Assembly (NCBI GenBank): GCA_030998015.1
Contig: JARWMV010000232.1
Span: 1,054,001-1,118,000, forward strand
Direction of reading: 5' to 3'
Source: Ceratorhiza oryzae-sativae
Taxonomy: Eukaryota > Basidiomycota > Agaricomycetes > Cantharellales > Ceratobasidiaceae
DNA length: 64,000 bases
A program made the position numbers and the translations under genes. Shown piece by piece: positions 44,984 to 55,883 of the stretch. Numbering within the stretch: position 1 is the first letter of the stretch; each line of letters opens with the position of its first letter. Below the pieces are notes generated by a model. The model ran no database searches. It worked only from the letters and a program-made list of their open reading frames with translations, and was not told where the DNA came from.

Positions 44984-46174
44984 TTGCATTATAGAATTTT
45001 ATCTGTTTCCATTCTGATTCGTGAGCGCAGTGAGCCCCTGCTGGGCTAAATGCACGTTATCTGTTTATCAAAATATAGTTCCAGTATCATCCGCACAGTA
45101 AAAGAGGGGGGAGGGGGGAAGAAACAGATAGTTTCAATTTATCTTGTGTGTTTGCTTTATGCTGAAAAAATGCCTTTGGATGGCTGTTGCCCCCCTTACG
45201 GGGTTTCGGTGTTGTGCAGTTGTCAGTTCTTGCGCATGCTGCTCCACAGTCAAACCCGTACACAAACCAAACAGGAACAATCCCAAATGCCGTGGCTAGC
45301 AGAGAGCGAGCTGTATCTCAACTAGGAGAGTAGTATGAGGGAAGCAAATAGAATTTTTGAGATCACATAGTCTGTGCAGATGTTTATTTGGATACAAATC
45401 TTCATAAAAAGTCCAAGACAAAATTGAACGAAATCAGCTCTGACTCATACTGGATGGTCAATATAGAGCCATAACCAAGCTCTGGTTGTAAAGGAAGCAT
45501 CATCCATCCACCACCAACTTACTTTTGATCCACATCAAAGTGTAGCTGCACATATAAAATCAACATTAAATGCTGTTTTTTGAGCCCTCCAGAGCCCAAT
45601 GCACAAATCCCTCCAAGTGAATTGCTGTTTTAGGTTGTGCAAACATGAATATACACTTCGATTTGCTACCTGCATACAGTGCAAAAAGTTTAAAGGTCAG
45701 TTCACTCAGGGAAAATCAGGGTGGCAGCTGGGCTGTGGCTGGGCTAGCCAATTTTGTCTTAGAGCATTGTTACATGAGCCACAGGCACTGGGGGCAACAA
45801 TATAATTGTTTCTTATATGGTCATCATGTACTGCAGTGCAAAGCAGAATGCACAGCTAGCAAGTGCAGAACTGAAGAGCTATGGTGAGCTATTTGTAAAA
45901 TATTTTGTATCATATGCATTTTAACATCACAGAAAAAAGCTAAAGATGAAGTGTAATCTGAGCTAATGCCAGCAGTTCTGTTTGACAGACAGTGCAACCC
46001 ACTTTCATGAGTCAAGCATACATATTATTAACAATAAGCACTGTACTTACTTAAGGATCCAATCCCCTTCCACCTTCAAGGTCCAACCACACCAGACCAT
46101 GATTGTGATTTAGCAGATTGGTCTGACTTGGACAATGAGTCTGAAGCAGAAAGAGAGCCTGTTTTAAGCATGTC
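44984..46174. other. Left flank of the repeat island, no gene seen
   Basis: About 1.2 kb. Base composition shifts to AT-rich after about 45350. From 46050 a frame with acidic coding-like content (DLADWSDLDNESEAERE) runs into the repeat at 46175 and stops at 46288; it may be a fragment of a host or element gene. Confidence 0.35.
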
Positions 46175-46287
46175 ACCCCAATATTTTATGGAATATCAGC
46201 ACATGCAGCCAATAATCCAGGCCCTCAAGGCTACATCCATGCCCACACCTGCACCCACAGCTGGTATGCAGATATATCTGCAATAAC
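46175..46287 (+). repeat. 113-bp direct repeat, left copy
   Basis: Almost identical to 46586-46698 (a few mismatches). Begins accccaatatttt and ends atctgcaataac. Both copies keep the same open frame with QPIIQALKATSMPTPAPTAG. The two copies flank an LTR fragment. Confidence 0.8.
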
Positions 46288-46585
46288 ATACCTGCCTTTT
46301 ATGGTATATCTGTGTCATGTGATTCAGGGGATGTTCCAGACTGATAACCAAGATATATTTCAACTCCAATGTGAAATTCTGCAGCTCCGCAGTTGCTTCT
46401 ACTGCTTCTATCTCTTATTGGTTGTGACTCACTGTATGGACTTGTTTGTTATGATGTGGCTTGTACTATGTATATAAACCAGGTCAAGTTTGCAGAGGAC
46501 TCCTCAAGAACTTGACCTCTTGTCAAATACAAGTTCTTTTCTTTTCTTACTATTTTCCTCGTCGCCTGACTTGTTGTTGTCGACA
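46288..46585 (+). mobile_element. 5'-truncated LTR fragment (family 1)
   Basis: Matches the solo LTRs at 47099-47551 (same strand) and 49142-49516 (opposite strand) over the block with tgatgtggctt, tatataaaccaggtcaag and ctcctcaagaacttgacc, and ends with the LTR end gttgttgtcgaca. The first roughly 80 bp of the LTR are missing and replaced by the direct-repeat junction. Confidence 0.75.
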
Positions 46586-46698
46586 ACCCCAATATTTTGT
46601 GGAATATCAGCACCTGCAGCCAATAATCCAGGCCCTCAAGGCTACATCCATGCCCACACCTGCACCCACAGCTGGTATGCAGATATATCTGCAATAAC
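46586..46698 (+). repeat. 113-bp direct repeat, right copy
   Basis: Starts at the base after the LTR end at 46585. See left copy at 46175. Confidence 0.8.
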
Positions 46699-47098
46699 CT
46701 GCAGTTTTGCAGGTTTCCTGCAATGTGCAGGAATACACTTGCTATACATACAATGAATGCTGATGATGGATGAAAAGTTCAATAGAGAAAGCTTGCCACT
46801 TTCAAATGACATAATTCACATCTTCTTGGCATTGCTATAGCATGAAATATAAGGAGATCATTGTTGTGTGAAAATCAGTTGAGGGGGGACAAATTTCAGA
46901 AACTCACCACAAATGGCTGGTCAAGAGCTAATTAAATGTGCTAAATTTGCAGCTTTCCATTGATGTCCTTTAAGTCTCTCAGAAAAATAGATATGATGAG
47001 ATTGCAGCCAAATTCTGTCAAAAATAATACTAAAAAAAGCACAGCTGAAGGTTTAGCTATATGCACACAGATTCAGGCAAATCTGATGCTGCAAATCA
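46699..47098. other. AT-rich filler between repeats
   Basis: 400 bp with no ORF or recognisable motif. Confidence 0.35.
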
Positions 47099-47551
47099 TG
47101 TCATGACCTGACACACATATATTCACCATATAATATTTTCTTGAATTATTGCAATTTTTAAGAACATTTTCAAAACACACTTTCCTTTTATGGGACAACT
47201 GTATCATGTGACTCATGGAATGTTCCAGACTGCTTACCAAGATGTATTTCAACTTTGATGTGAAATTCTGCAGCTCCACAGCAGCTTCTATCACTTAGTG
47301 ATATGACTTGTAGTATAGTTGTATTTGTTTTGATGTGGCTTGAAGATTGTATATAAACCAGGTCAAGTTCAACAAGGTCTCCTCATGAACTTGACCTCCT
47401 CATCAATACAAGTCTTGTTCTTTCTTGCTCACTGTCTGGCAACATGTTGCTGTCACCCTTACCCTCCTTGTTGTTGTCACCAAGTCCCCTTTGGGCTCTG
47501 CCCCTGTGATTTAAGGTGTTCACAACATCACTTGACTTGTCACTGCTGACA
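47099..47551 (+). mobile_element. Solo LTR, family 1, TSD AATCA
   Basis: 453 bp with TG...CA ends (tgtcatgacctgaca ... cactgctgaca). The 5 bp before (47094-47098) and after (47552-47556) are both aatca, a perfect target duplication. Promoter-like tatataaacc at 47350. No internal element sequence on either side, so it is a solo LTR left by LTR-LTR recombination. Confidence 0.87.
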
Positions 47552-47620
47552 AATCAACTCAACAACCTCAATAACCCCCTGAAACATATGTATCTTCTAT
47601 ACAGGTATGTGCCATCCATG

Positions 47621-48927
47621 TGTTATGGATCACTAACATTTTCTATTATTTTAGTCTGCTCTGCCAACCTCAAGTGATGCCTCTGTAATTAAATTGTGAA
47701 ATACTTGGATTTGTATGCACTCCAAATTGTACTATTTTCCGTTCCATTAAATAGTACAAAATTCCCGCTCTCCAACGCATATTTTATTAAGATTTTACGA
47801 TAAGATCTCAGAGAGATACAGAGGTTGCGATATTTCCTCTTATCAGGAGATATTGATTACAACATCGCACCGCTCATATCTCGGCAACTGCTTACGCTAT
47901 CAAAGTGATCTTATGCTCTATCGATAGCTAATCTTTGGCAGTATCTGCTGCCTGAAGATCATCGCGATCCACCAGATCCTTGTGCTGGAATGGCCCAAAG
48001 ATCATTAGAATCTTACTGGACCATCAATCAAGATCTAATGACTCCAGTGAGTCAGGAGAGCTTCCCAAATTGATCCAGAAGCTTCTCTGACTCACTTTAT
48101 GACTCACTGAGATGTAGCCTCTGTTCATTACATGTATATACTATGATAATATGATCTACAAGCCAATAGCAGGTCTCAGATGCATCAATGCCTTCGATCC
48201 ACACCCTGTCTTTACTCTTTTATCCTATACTGGGCTAGGGTGTACCCCAAGTATAGCAGTACCCTCTTTTGATGATTGCACTGGCATGCATGTATCTATT
48301 TGGCTCTGGAATGCCCTCCTCAGGGTATAAAAGGACCTCCTCTGAGGCCCTTCCAGACACCTCCCTCCTCTACTCAACCCAGACTGGTTATTGGTTTCTT
48401 TTCTCTTTCTATTTTCTCTTGTCTGTGTGTGATTTCTTATATAACTAGTACTGAGGAATAAAGTACCATATTAGTTATATACTGTCTGAGTCATTGTATC
48501 TTATATACAGAGATATATAAGGATACAATATTGCCTGATTGAGTGTGACATTAAGTACCAGCTATTAGAGGAAATCTAAGTACCTGTAGCTGAGGAAGTA
48601 CATGCATTAGGCAGCCCACCATCTATCCTATAAGCTATCGCTTAAGCCTAGTATTAAGATTAGTATCAGTTAGTCCAAGCGACTAGGGCTGAACTACATT
48701 TAAGATATCTAAGGGAACCTGACCATAGTAGTCTTGCTCTTTATACCTATAAATTAGTCAGTTTACACTGTGAAAGATTAAGACTACCTTGAGTGTTACT
48801 TGATCACATTGCAACTACTTTGAGCCTTCTTACTCTAGTCTAAGAAGTATTGAGTACAATTAGTGTATACTAACATATCTACATTTGCTTAAGCTCTAGA
48901 TATTCAAGTGTACCCTGACCTGTAACA
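47621..48927 (+). mobile_element. Solo LTR, family 2 (1.3 kb), TSD CCATG
   Basis: 1307 bp, ends tgttatggatcac ... accctgacctgtaaca. Flanked by ccatg at 47616-47620 and 48928-48932. TATA-like ggtataaaagg at 48324-48334, then a splice-rich leader. A near-identical copy in inverted orientation is at 53567-54874 and a truncated one at 52589. Confidence 0.88.
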
Positions 48928-49031
48928 CCATGTGAACTGGACACTTGTATCTCATGCTTAAGGGAAACAAGGCATCCCCCATGTGTGACATGTACTTTCA
49001 TATGTTCTCAAGAAACTAGGGAGCAGCTGAT

Positions 49032-49786
49032 TGTCATGAGCCACAATCAGAGGTCTCATGGTTAACCATCATTTTTTCTGTTGTCTGCCTCTGTTTTCTT
49101 GTGGTGTGACTGTCATGTCCTAATACTAATCTTAAGGGAGATGTCAACAACAACAAGTCAGGCAACAAGGAAAATAGTAAGAAGAGAAAAGAACTTGTAT
49201 TTGACGAGAGGTCAAGTTCTTGAGGAGTCCTCTGCAAACTTGACCCAGTTTATATACATGATATGAGCCACATCATAACAAACAAGTCTGTACAGTGAGT
49301 CACAACCAATAAGAGATAGAAGCGATAGAAGCAACTGTGGAGCTGCGGAATTTCACATCAGAGTTGAAATACATCTTGGTTATCAGTCTGGAACATCCCC
49401 TGAATCACATGACACAGATATACCATAAAAGGCAAGTATGTTTTGAAAGGATCTCATAAAATGTAATAAATCAAGAAAATATTATAGAGTGGATATATGT
49501 GTGTCAGTTCATGACAGGAGAACTCAATAATGCTCATGACAGGAGGTCAAGTTCTTGGGGAGTTCCCTTTGAACTTGACCCTCCTTATATATTCAGCAAT
49601 GTGCAGCCCTATCTACATAGTCACAAACAACAATTGGCAAACTGATATCAAATGTTGACATGTCAGCACCTTACAAAGATTCTGGAAGGTTCCTTGGGTC
49701 ACATGACCAGTAAACTTATGTGAAACATTACAGAAAAAATACACAAAAATGATAGATAATGTCCAGTGCCATGTCAGGTCATGACA
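49032..49786 (-). mobile_element. LTR-like remnant (family 3), interrupted by a family-1 LTR
   Basis: Left end tgtcatgagccac, right end aggtcatgaca. The middle is interrupted at 49142-49516 by the next element. Contains ggaggtcaagttctt and ttatatattc motifs in reverse. I could not find matching flanking duplications, so the limits are approximate. Confidence 0.5.
49142..49516 (-). mobile_element. Solo LTR, family 1, TSD GGAGA, nested
   Basis: 375 bp, reverse orientation, plus-strand ends tgtcaacaacaac ... gttcatgaca. Flanked by ggaga at 49137-49141 and 49517-49521. It splits the family-3 remnant, so it inserted later. Confidence 0.84.
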
Positions 49787-50213
49787 TTGACCATCTTCCT
49801 TTCATGAGTAAGCACCTCCACTTGCTTACTGATCCATACACTATTCTTATTCACTCACTTATGGATCACTGCCATTCACTCTTATTCATCCTATTGTCTT
49901 GCTGACTGATGGGTGTACTATTATTAGTAGCTGGCTGACTAATCACTGCCATTCATTCTTACTCATCCTACATGTACACTTAGTCACTCCCATGGTCAGA
50001 ATAGTATAAAAGCAAGGAGAGCAAGCTGGTCTACCCCAGCTTGCTCTACCTTGCCGATTCTCCTCTAAAGCACCCTGTGTGAAGATCAGTCCCTAGCTGA
50101 CTTATTAGCTTAAGTAACAGCTCAAAGAGCCTTGATCCTTGGTGTTACAACCCTTGGATCTGCCTTTGCCTCACAAGCATTAGGTGTCACTGTTCAGGTC
50201 ATCAGCTCTGACA
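49787..50213 (+). mobile_element. LTR 3' fragment related to family 4
   Basis: The right end (about 50130-50213, ...gtcatcagctctgaca) matches the end of the LTR at 50228-50754. A TATA-like gtataaaagc lies at 50009-50018. The left limit is unclear. Confidence 0.5.
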
Positions 50214-50227
50214 ACACAAGTGCATAT

Positions 50228-50754
50228 TGTTGTGGCCTAGACCATGAGCACAAATTTATTCAAATTTATTATGATTTATTTTACCTCTATTTTCCTGCTT
50301 TTATGGACAAGTCCTGTTTATTCAGATATATGCATAGAATTATCAACCAAGTCATGTGACCTTGTTGTTGTTGACCATTGTTGATGTATTCTGGAATATT
50401 CTGTTGACATGGCACCACTTCAGTTATCATACAATTCCATTAAAGCTTCCTATTACATATGTACTGCCTCCTCTGTGAATATATAGGGGAGAGTCTGAGA
50501 GCCTTAAGCCTCAGAACTTGACCTCCTGTCGAAACCCACCTTCTACCTGAGTTGGTCACCAAGCCACTTAGTTCCTGCCCAGGCCTCTTAAGGTCAAGCA
50601 CACCTCTATTACCTCCTGTGTGTTGTTGCAACCCATCCCCTCATTGTGTGTCCCCTTCTAGGCATTGCAGTCTTGATCCTCAGTGTTACAGCCTTTGGGT
50701 CTGCCATCGCCTCATCAGTGTTTGGCATTGTTGTTCAGGTTGTCAGCTCTGACA
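50228..50754 (+). mobile_element. Solo LTR, family 4, TSD CATAT
   Basis: 527 bp, tgttgtggcctagacc ... tcagctctgaca. Flanked by catat at 50223-50227 and 50755-50759. Inverted relative to the copy at 51692-52320. Confidence 0.82.
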
Positions 50755-50964
50755 CATATTCTGTCAAGCCATGAGATGGTAGACACACACAAAGGCATTA
50801 GCCTACACAAGCCATGCATCAGTAGTAGCCAGGACATAGTCCAGACCCCTTAAAAGGGGACCAGCCACATGTAAAACAAGGTCCAACAACTGCTTTCAGA
50901 GGTTGTGACAGTGTTGCATGACTTGTAAACTATAGATATTTATATTGGAAAAAATACTATAATT

Positions 50965-51225
50965 ATGAGAAAATGTCAGGTTGTCACTGACAATCCTCAT
51001 GACCAGGACCCCCCACAACCACCTGCTGAAGTAACACCAGAGGGAGAAGAAGTATTCAAGGTCAAGACTGTTCTAGACTCCTGGAAACAATGTGGCAAGG
51101 TACAACATTTGATTAAATGGGTAGGATATGGACTGGAATCCAATATCTAGGAACCTTGGGAACACTTGGAGAATGCTAAAGATGCTATTCAAGACATCCA
51201 CAAAAGGAACAAAAGTGTAGTCTAA
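50965..51225 (+). pseudogene. Ty3/gypsy polyprotein C-terminus with chromodomain, broken
   Basis: The frame reads EVFKVKTVLDSWKQCGKVQH then LIKWVGYG and, after a stop at 51148-51150, EPWEHLENAKDAIQDIH, ending at the stop 51223-51225. This is the chromodomain at the end of the integrase of chromovirus-type Ty3/gypsy elements. The internal TAG stands where the family has Trp (TGG), a single G-to-A change. The rest of pol upstream is gone. A polypurine tract and an LTR start follow at once. Confidence 0.83.
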
Positions 51226-51239
51226 CATCCAGACATTTA

Positions 51240-51247
51240 GGAGGGGG
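51240..51247 (+). other. Polypurine tract of the gypsy element
   Basis: ggaggggg directly before tag and the LTR start tgtcatgag at 51251; the expected primer site for plus-strand DNA synthesis. Confidence 0.75.
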
Positions 51248-51250
51248 TAG

Positions 51251-52588
51251 TGTCATGAGCTGATTAAGGAAGCTGCCCCAGATTCTGGCATGCCAGATTT
51301 GCCAAAATCTGGTGCTTAAAATCTGGCAAAAATCCAGAAATGCAGGTGTTAGTGCCAGTGTCAGATTTGGCCTCAACCTGCTGGAATCTGGCATGGATTC
51401 TGGCAGATCTGGCATACCTGCATTCTAGCAGAATCTAGCATACCTGCATACCTGCAGTCCAACATAAGCTATGCAAGTCAGTGCTCAGTATATGTCATAA
51501 AATGTGCATAATTCTAAGGACTCCAACAATGTATTTTGATTGCTGATTGACTCAAAGCTCATGAAGTTTGTGCCAAATTACTGTTCTGGAAATATTGCAG
51601 GGAATGTGCAGACTGTCTGGAGCTCTAGATATGCATTGAAATATTGAAATATTCATACTGATTGATGCACATTGCTTTAGTAAGTCTAATGTGTCAGAGC
51701 CAATGACCTGAACAACAACACCTAACACTGGTGAGGTGAAGGCAGACCTATGGGCTATGACAGCCAAAGGTCAAACTGCAATGTCTAGAGGTGGATGTGC
51801 AGTGAGGGAAGGGGATGTGACAACATGCAAGGAGGTAAGAAGTGCACTTGTGCTAAAGAGCACAGGCAGGAACTGATTGGCTTGGTGACTGCTCAGGTAG
51901 AAGGTGGGATGTTTGACAGGAGGTCAAGTTCTGAGGCTTAAGGCTCTCAGACTCTCCCTTATATATTCATGTCCAAGGCTGTACATATCAAATCCAAGGA
52001 CAAATAAGAAGTAGCAACAATGGTACAATCTGTAACTATGGTACAATGGCAATGGTAACTATGGTATGATGACAACAGTAACTATGGTACAATGGTAACC
52101 AGGGTGCTAATGACATGTCATCAGAGAAAGACATTTCTGGAAGATACAAACAAGGGTCAAACAACAACAAGGTCACATGACTTCCTTATGTAAGTAAATC
52201 TATGCATATATCCTAATATCTGTGACATGGCCAAAAAGTATATAAAATAAAATGGAGAAAAATGTGAAATAAATTTATAAAAATTTGAAATAAATCTGTG
52301 TCATGGTCTAGGCCATGACATAATGAGTAGACTTGCATGCACTGAATAGCACTCTATGAGGGGCTACAAGCAATTATAGGGGCAAAGCCACCTGATCAGC
52401 ACCACAGACACTAGTGAAACCAGCTGTGCAAACATTGCTCTCCTGTATGCATCTGATGCAATCCACCCAACAGATGGCACAGACAAAAATTCAGCCCCCT
52501 TGGAGGAGTTTTAAGGGGTGAAATCCTGCCAAAACACCCCTGAAACAGGAAAACCCCCCTGAACATTGCTGTACATGGCCACCCAGAC
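51251..52588 (+). mobile_element. 3' LTR of the chromodomain gypsy element, interrupted
   Basis: Begins tgtcatgagctga right after the polypurine tract. It is interrupted by the family-4 solo LTR at 51692-52320 and continues after it from about 52326. The region 51260-51440 is rich in repeats of ctggca / gaatctgg. I could not define its 3' end. Confidence 0.5.
51692..52320 (-). mobile_element. Solo LTR, family 4, TSD TAATG
   Basis: 629 bp, plus-strand ends tgtcagagccaatg ... aggccatgaca. Flanked by taatg at 51687-51691 and 52321-52325. Reverse copy of the LTR at 50228-50754, sharing (reversed) the aacttgacctcctgtc and tgaccttgttgttg blocks. It carries extra ggtaactatggtac-type short tandem repeats near 52020-52100. 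Confidence 0.86.
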
Positions 52589-55007
52589 AGAGGTTGTGAT
52601 ATTTTCTCTTATCAGGAAATATTGATTACAAGATTGCACTGCTCATATCTTGGCAACTGCTTATTCTATCAATGTGATCTTATGCTCTATCAATAGCTAA
52701 TCTTTGATGGTATCTGCTGCCTGAAGGTTGTTGCAATCCATCAGATCCTTGCACCAGAATGGTCCAAAGATCATTAGCATCTTACTGGACTATCAATCAA
52801 GATCTAATGACTCCAGTGAGTCAGGAGAGACTTCCAAATTGATCCAGAAGCTTCTCTGACTCACTTTATGACTCACTGAGATGTAGCCTCCATTTTCTAT
52901 ATGTATATACTATGATAATATGATCTACAAGCCAATAGCAGGTCTCAGATGCATCAATGCCTTTGATCTACACCCTGTCTTTACTCATTTATCCTATACT
53001 AGGCTAGGGTGTACCCCAAGTATAGAAGTACCCTCTTTTGATGATTGTACTGGCATGCATGCATCTATTTGGCTCTGGAATGCCCTCCTCAGGGTATAAA
53101 AGGACCTCCTCTGAGGCCCTTCCAGACCACCCACTCTTACTCAACCCAGACTGGTTATTGGTTTCTTTTTCTCTTTCTTTCTCTCTTGTCTGTGTGTGAT
53201 TTCTTATATAACTAGTACTGAGGAATAAAGTACCATATTAGTTATATACTGTCTGATTCATTGTATCTTATATACAGAGATATATAAGGATACAATATTG
53301 CCTGATTGAGCATGACATTAAGTACCAGCTATTAGAGGAAATCTAAGTACCTGTAGCTGAGGAAGTACATGCATTAGGCAGCCCTCCATCTATCCTATAA
53401 GCTATTGCTTAAGTCTAGTATTAAGATTAGTATCAGTTAGTCCAAGTGAGTAGGGCTGAACTACATTTAAGATATCTAAGGGAACCTGACCATAGTAGTC
53501 TTGCTCTTTATACCTATAAATTAGTCAGCCTACACTGTGAAAGATTAAGACTACCTTGAGTGTTACTGTTACGGGTCAGGGTACACTTGAATATCTAGAG
53601 CTTAAGCAAATGTAGATATGTTAGTATACACTAATCGTACTCAATACTTCTTAGACTAGAGTAAGAAGGCTCAAAGTAGTTGCAATGCAATCAAGTAACA
53701 CTCAAGGTAGTCTTAATCTTTCACAGTGTAAACTGACTAATTTATAGGTATAAAGAGCAAGACTACTATGGTCAGGTTCCCTTAGATATCTTAAATGTAG
53801 TTCAGCCCTAGTCGCTTGGACTAACTGATACTAATCTTAATACTAGGCTTAAGCAATAGCTTATAGGATAGATGGTGGGCTGCCTAATGCGTGTACTTCC
53901 TCAGCTACAGGTACTTAGATTTCCTCTAATAGCTGGTACTTAATGTCACGCTCAATCAGGCAATATTGTATCCTTATATATCTCTGTATATAAGATACAA
54001 TGAATCAGACAGTATATAACTAATATGGTACTTTATTCCTCAGTACTAGTTATATAAGAAATCACACACAGACAAGAGAAATAGAAAGAGAAAAGAAACC
54101 AATAACCAGTCTGGGTTGAGTAGAGGAGTGAAGGTGGTCTGGAAGGGCCTCAGAGGAGGTCCTTTTATACCCTGAGGAGGGCATTCCAGAGCCAAATAGA
54201 TACATGCATGCCAGTGCGATCATCAAAAGAGGGTACTGCTATACTTGGGGTACACCCTAGCCCAGTATAGGATAAAAGAGTAAAGACAGGGTGTGGATCG
54301 AAGGCATTGATGCATCTGAGACCTGCTATTGGCTGGTAGATCATATTATCATAGTATATACATGTAATGAACAGAGGCTACATCTCAGTGAGTCATAAAG
54401 TGAGTCAGAGAAGCTTCTGGATCAATTTGGGAAGCTCTCCTGACTCACTGGAGTCATTAGATCTTGATTGATGGTCCAGTAAGATTCTAATGATCTTCAG
54501 GCCATTCCGGCGCGAGGATCCGGTAGATCGCGACGATCTTCGGGCAGCAGATACCGCCGAAGATTAGCTATCGATAGAGCACAAGATCGCTTTGATAGCG
54601 TAAGCGGTTGCCAAGATATGAGCAGTGCGATGTTGTAATCAATATCTCCTGATAAGAGGAAATATCGCAACCTCTGTATCTCTCTGAGATCTTATTGTAA
54701 AAACTTAATAAAATATGCATTGGAGAGTGGGAAATTTGTAATATTTAATGGAACGGAAAATAGTACAATTCAGAGCACATACAAATTCAAGTATTTCACA
54801 ATTTAATTACAGAGGCATCGCTTGAGGTTGGCAGAGCAGACTAAAATAATAGAAAATGTTAGTGATCCATAACAGTTACTTGATTGCATTGCAACTACTT
54901 TGAGCCTTCTTACTCTAGTCTAAGAAGTATTGAGTATGATTAGTGTATACTAACATATCTACATTTGCTTAAGCTCTCAATATCCAAGTGTACCCTGACC
55001 CATAACA
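52589..55007 (+). mobile_element. Family-2 LTR, 5'-truncated, split by a nested copy
   Basis: 52589-53566 plus 54880-55007 together match 47819-48927 of the intact family-2 LTR; the first roughly 200 bp are missing. The two halves are separated exactly by the inverted family-2 LTR at 53567-54874 and its 5-bp duplication. Ends ...accctgacccataaca at 55007. Almost no CpG left. Confidence 0.84.
53567..54874 (-). mobile_element. Solo LTR, family 2, TSD GTTAC, nested in an older copy
   Basis: 1308 bp, plus-strand ends tgttacgggtcagg ... agtgatccataaca; the reverse complement matches 47621-48927 throughout. Flanked by gttac at 53562-53566 and 54875-54879. Removing it and one gttac restores the older LTR (...gagtgttac|ttgattgc...). 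It keeps many CpG sites that the other copies have lost. Confidence 0.9.
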
Positions 55008-55883
55008 CCTACCCTGCAAAAGCAGCTGGTGATATGCTTCAACCCATCACTATAGCATAGGAGAGATCCATCACCTTCAGCAAGCTGGATCAGGCCCTTA
55101 GCCATGGCAATGTGTGCCTCATGTTCCTTGCTTCCTCCTTGGGGATTGGGCATGGAAATGGTGAGGCAGTGCAACCAAGGGTGGGGTGTCATGTGACCAT
55201 GTAATCATGTGTTATTAATTGTCATAACACCATTACAAAACCCCCATATATTGTTACACCTACAGTTTTTGCTGAGTACCTTGAGTACTTCAATCTTGAT
55301 TGGGTGCCAGAAGACCAGGCATGCAACAGGGATTTCAACATACCTACTGTGTGGAAAAGGTCCTGTACAGGCTAGGACTAACATATAGGCATTGTTTACC
55401 AGCATGTAACCAACTATTGTGCTCCAGTTCCAAGCCCTTGTACTTGATTATACATTTATTTCAATAAAATAAATATACCTATCATACATAAACAGTCATG
55501 AAGGAACAACTAACCCAAATTGGGCAGATCTGCAATAGGGGGGGTGTCAACCAATTATCCCTTACTATCTTTTCCTCTGCCAAATCTGCTGGAGATCGCG
55601 AGCACTCGAAGTGCTCGTAAGTGCTCGTTTTAATCCCAACTGACCACGATTACAACCTCGCGATTAGTCTGGATTAAAACAAGCACTCATGAGCACTCGC
55701 AGCGCTCATGAGCCCCAGTCGCTTTTGGTGACGTCTGACCTTGGTCCAATTTTTCTTTTTGCCGTTCCCCCTTGTCGACAATTGAGAGATCGGTTTCGTG
55801 TGCCATTTTCTTACATCAAACGCACCACGTGACCAGGGACATGGCCCGCTTCTCGTGCCGACCCCATTCAGACTGTGATCTAG
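55008..55883. other. Right flank of the repeat island
   Basis: 55008-55590 is AT-rich with no gene; a 71-codon frame on the minus strand (54977-55192) has no recognisable content. Normal composition returns at about 55590. The last 170 bp are the TTI2 upstream region. Confidence 0.4.
55597..55715. repeat. Hairpin / MITE-like inverted repeat
   Basis: Two arms, about 55599-55640 and 55667-55713, are imperfect reverse complements: agtgctcgttttaatcc on the left against ggattaaaacaagcact on the right. The 7-mer gagcact or its reverse occurs at least six times. It lies between the TE island and TTI2. Confidence 0.7.

Noticed and set aside
45824..47294. Short frames in the TE island (60-80 codons)
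   Set aside because: AT-rich noise; none matches retroelement domains apart from the chromodomain at 50965.
48276..48461. 61-codon frame in the family-2 LTR
   Set aside because: Lies in the LTR leader after a TATA-like box; not conserved as a protein between copies.
52020..52100. ggtaactatggtac repeats as a CRISPR-like array
   Set aside because: Short imperfect tandem units inside an LTR in a eukaryote; no spacers of even length.
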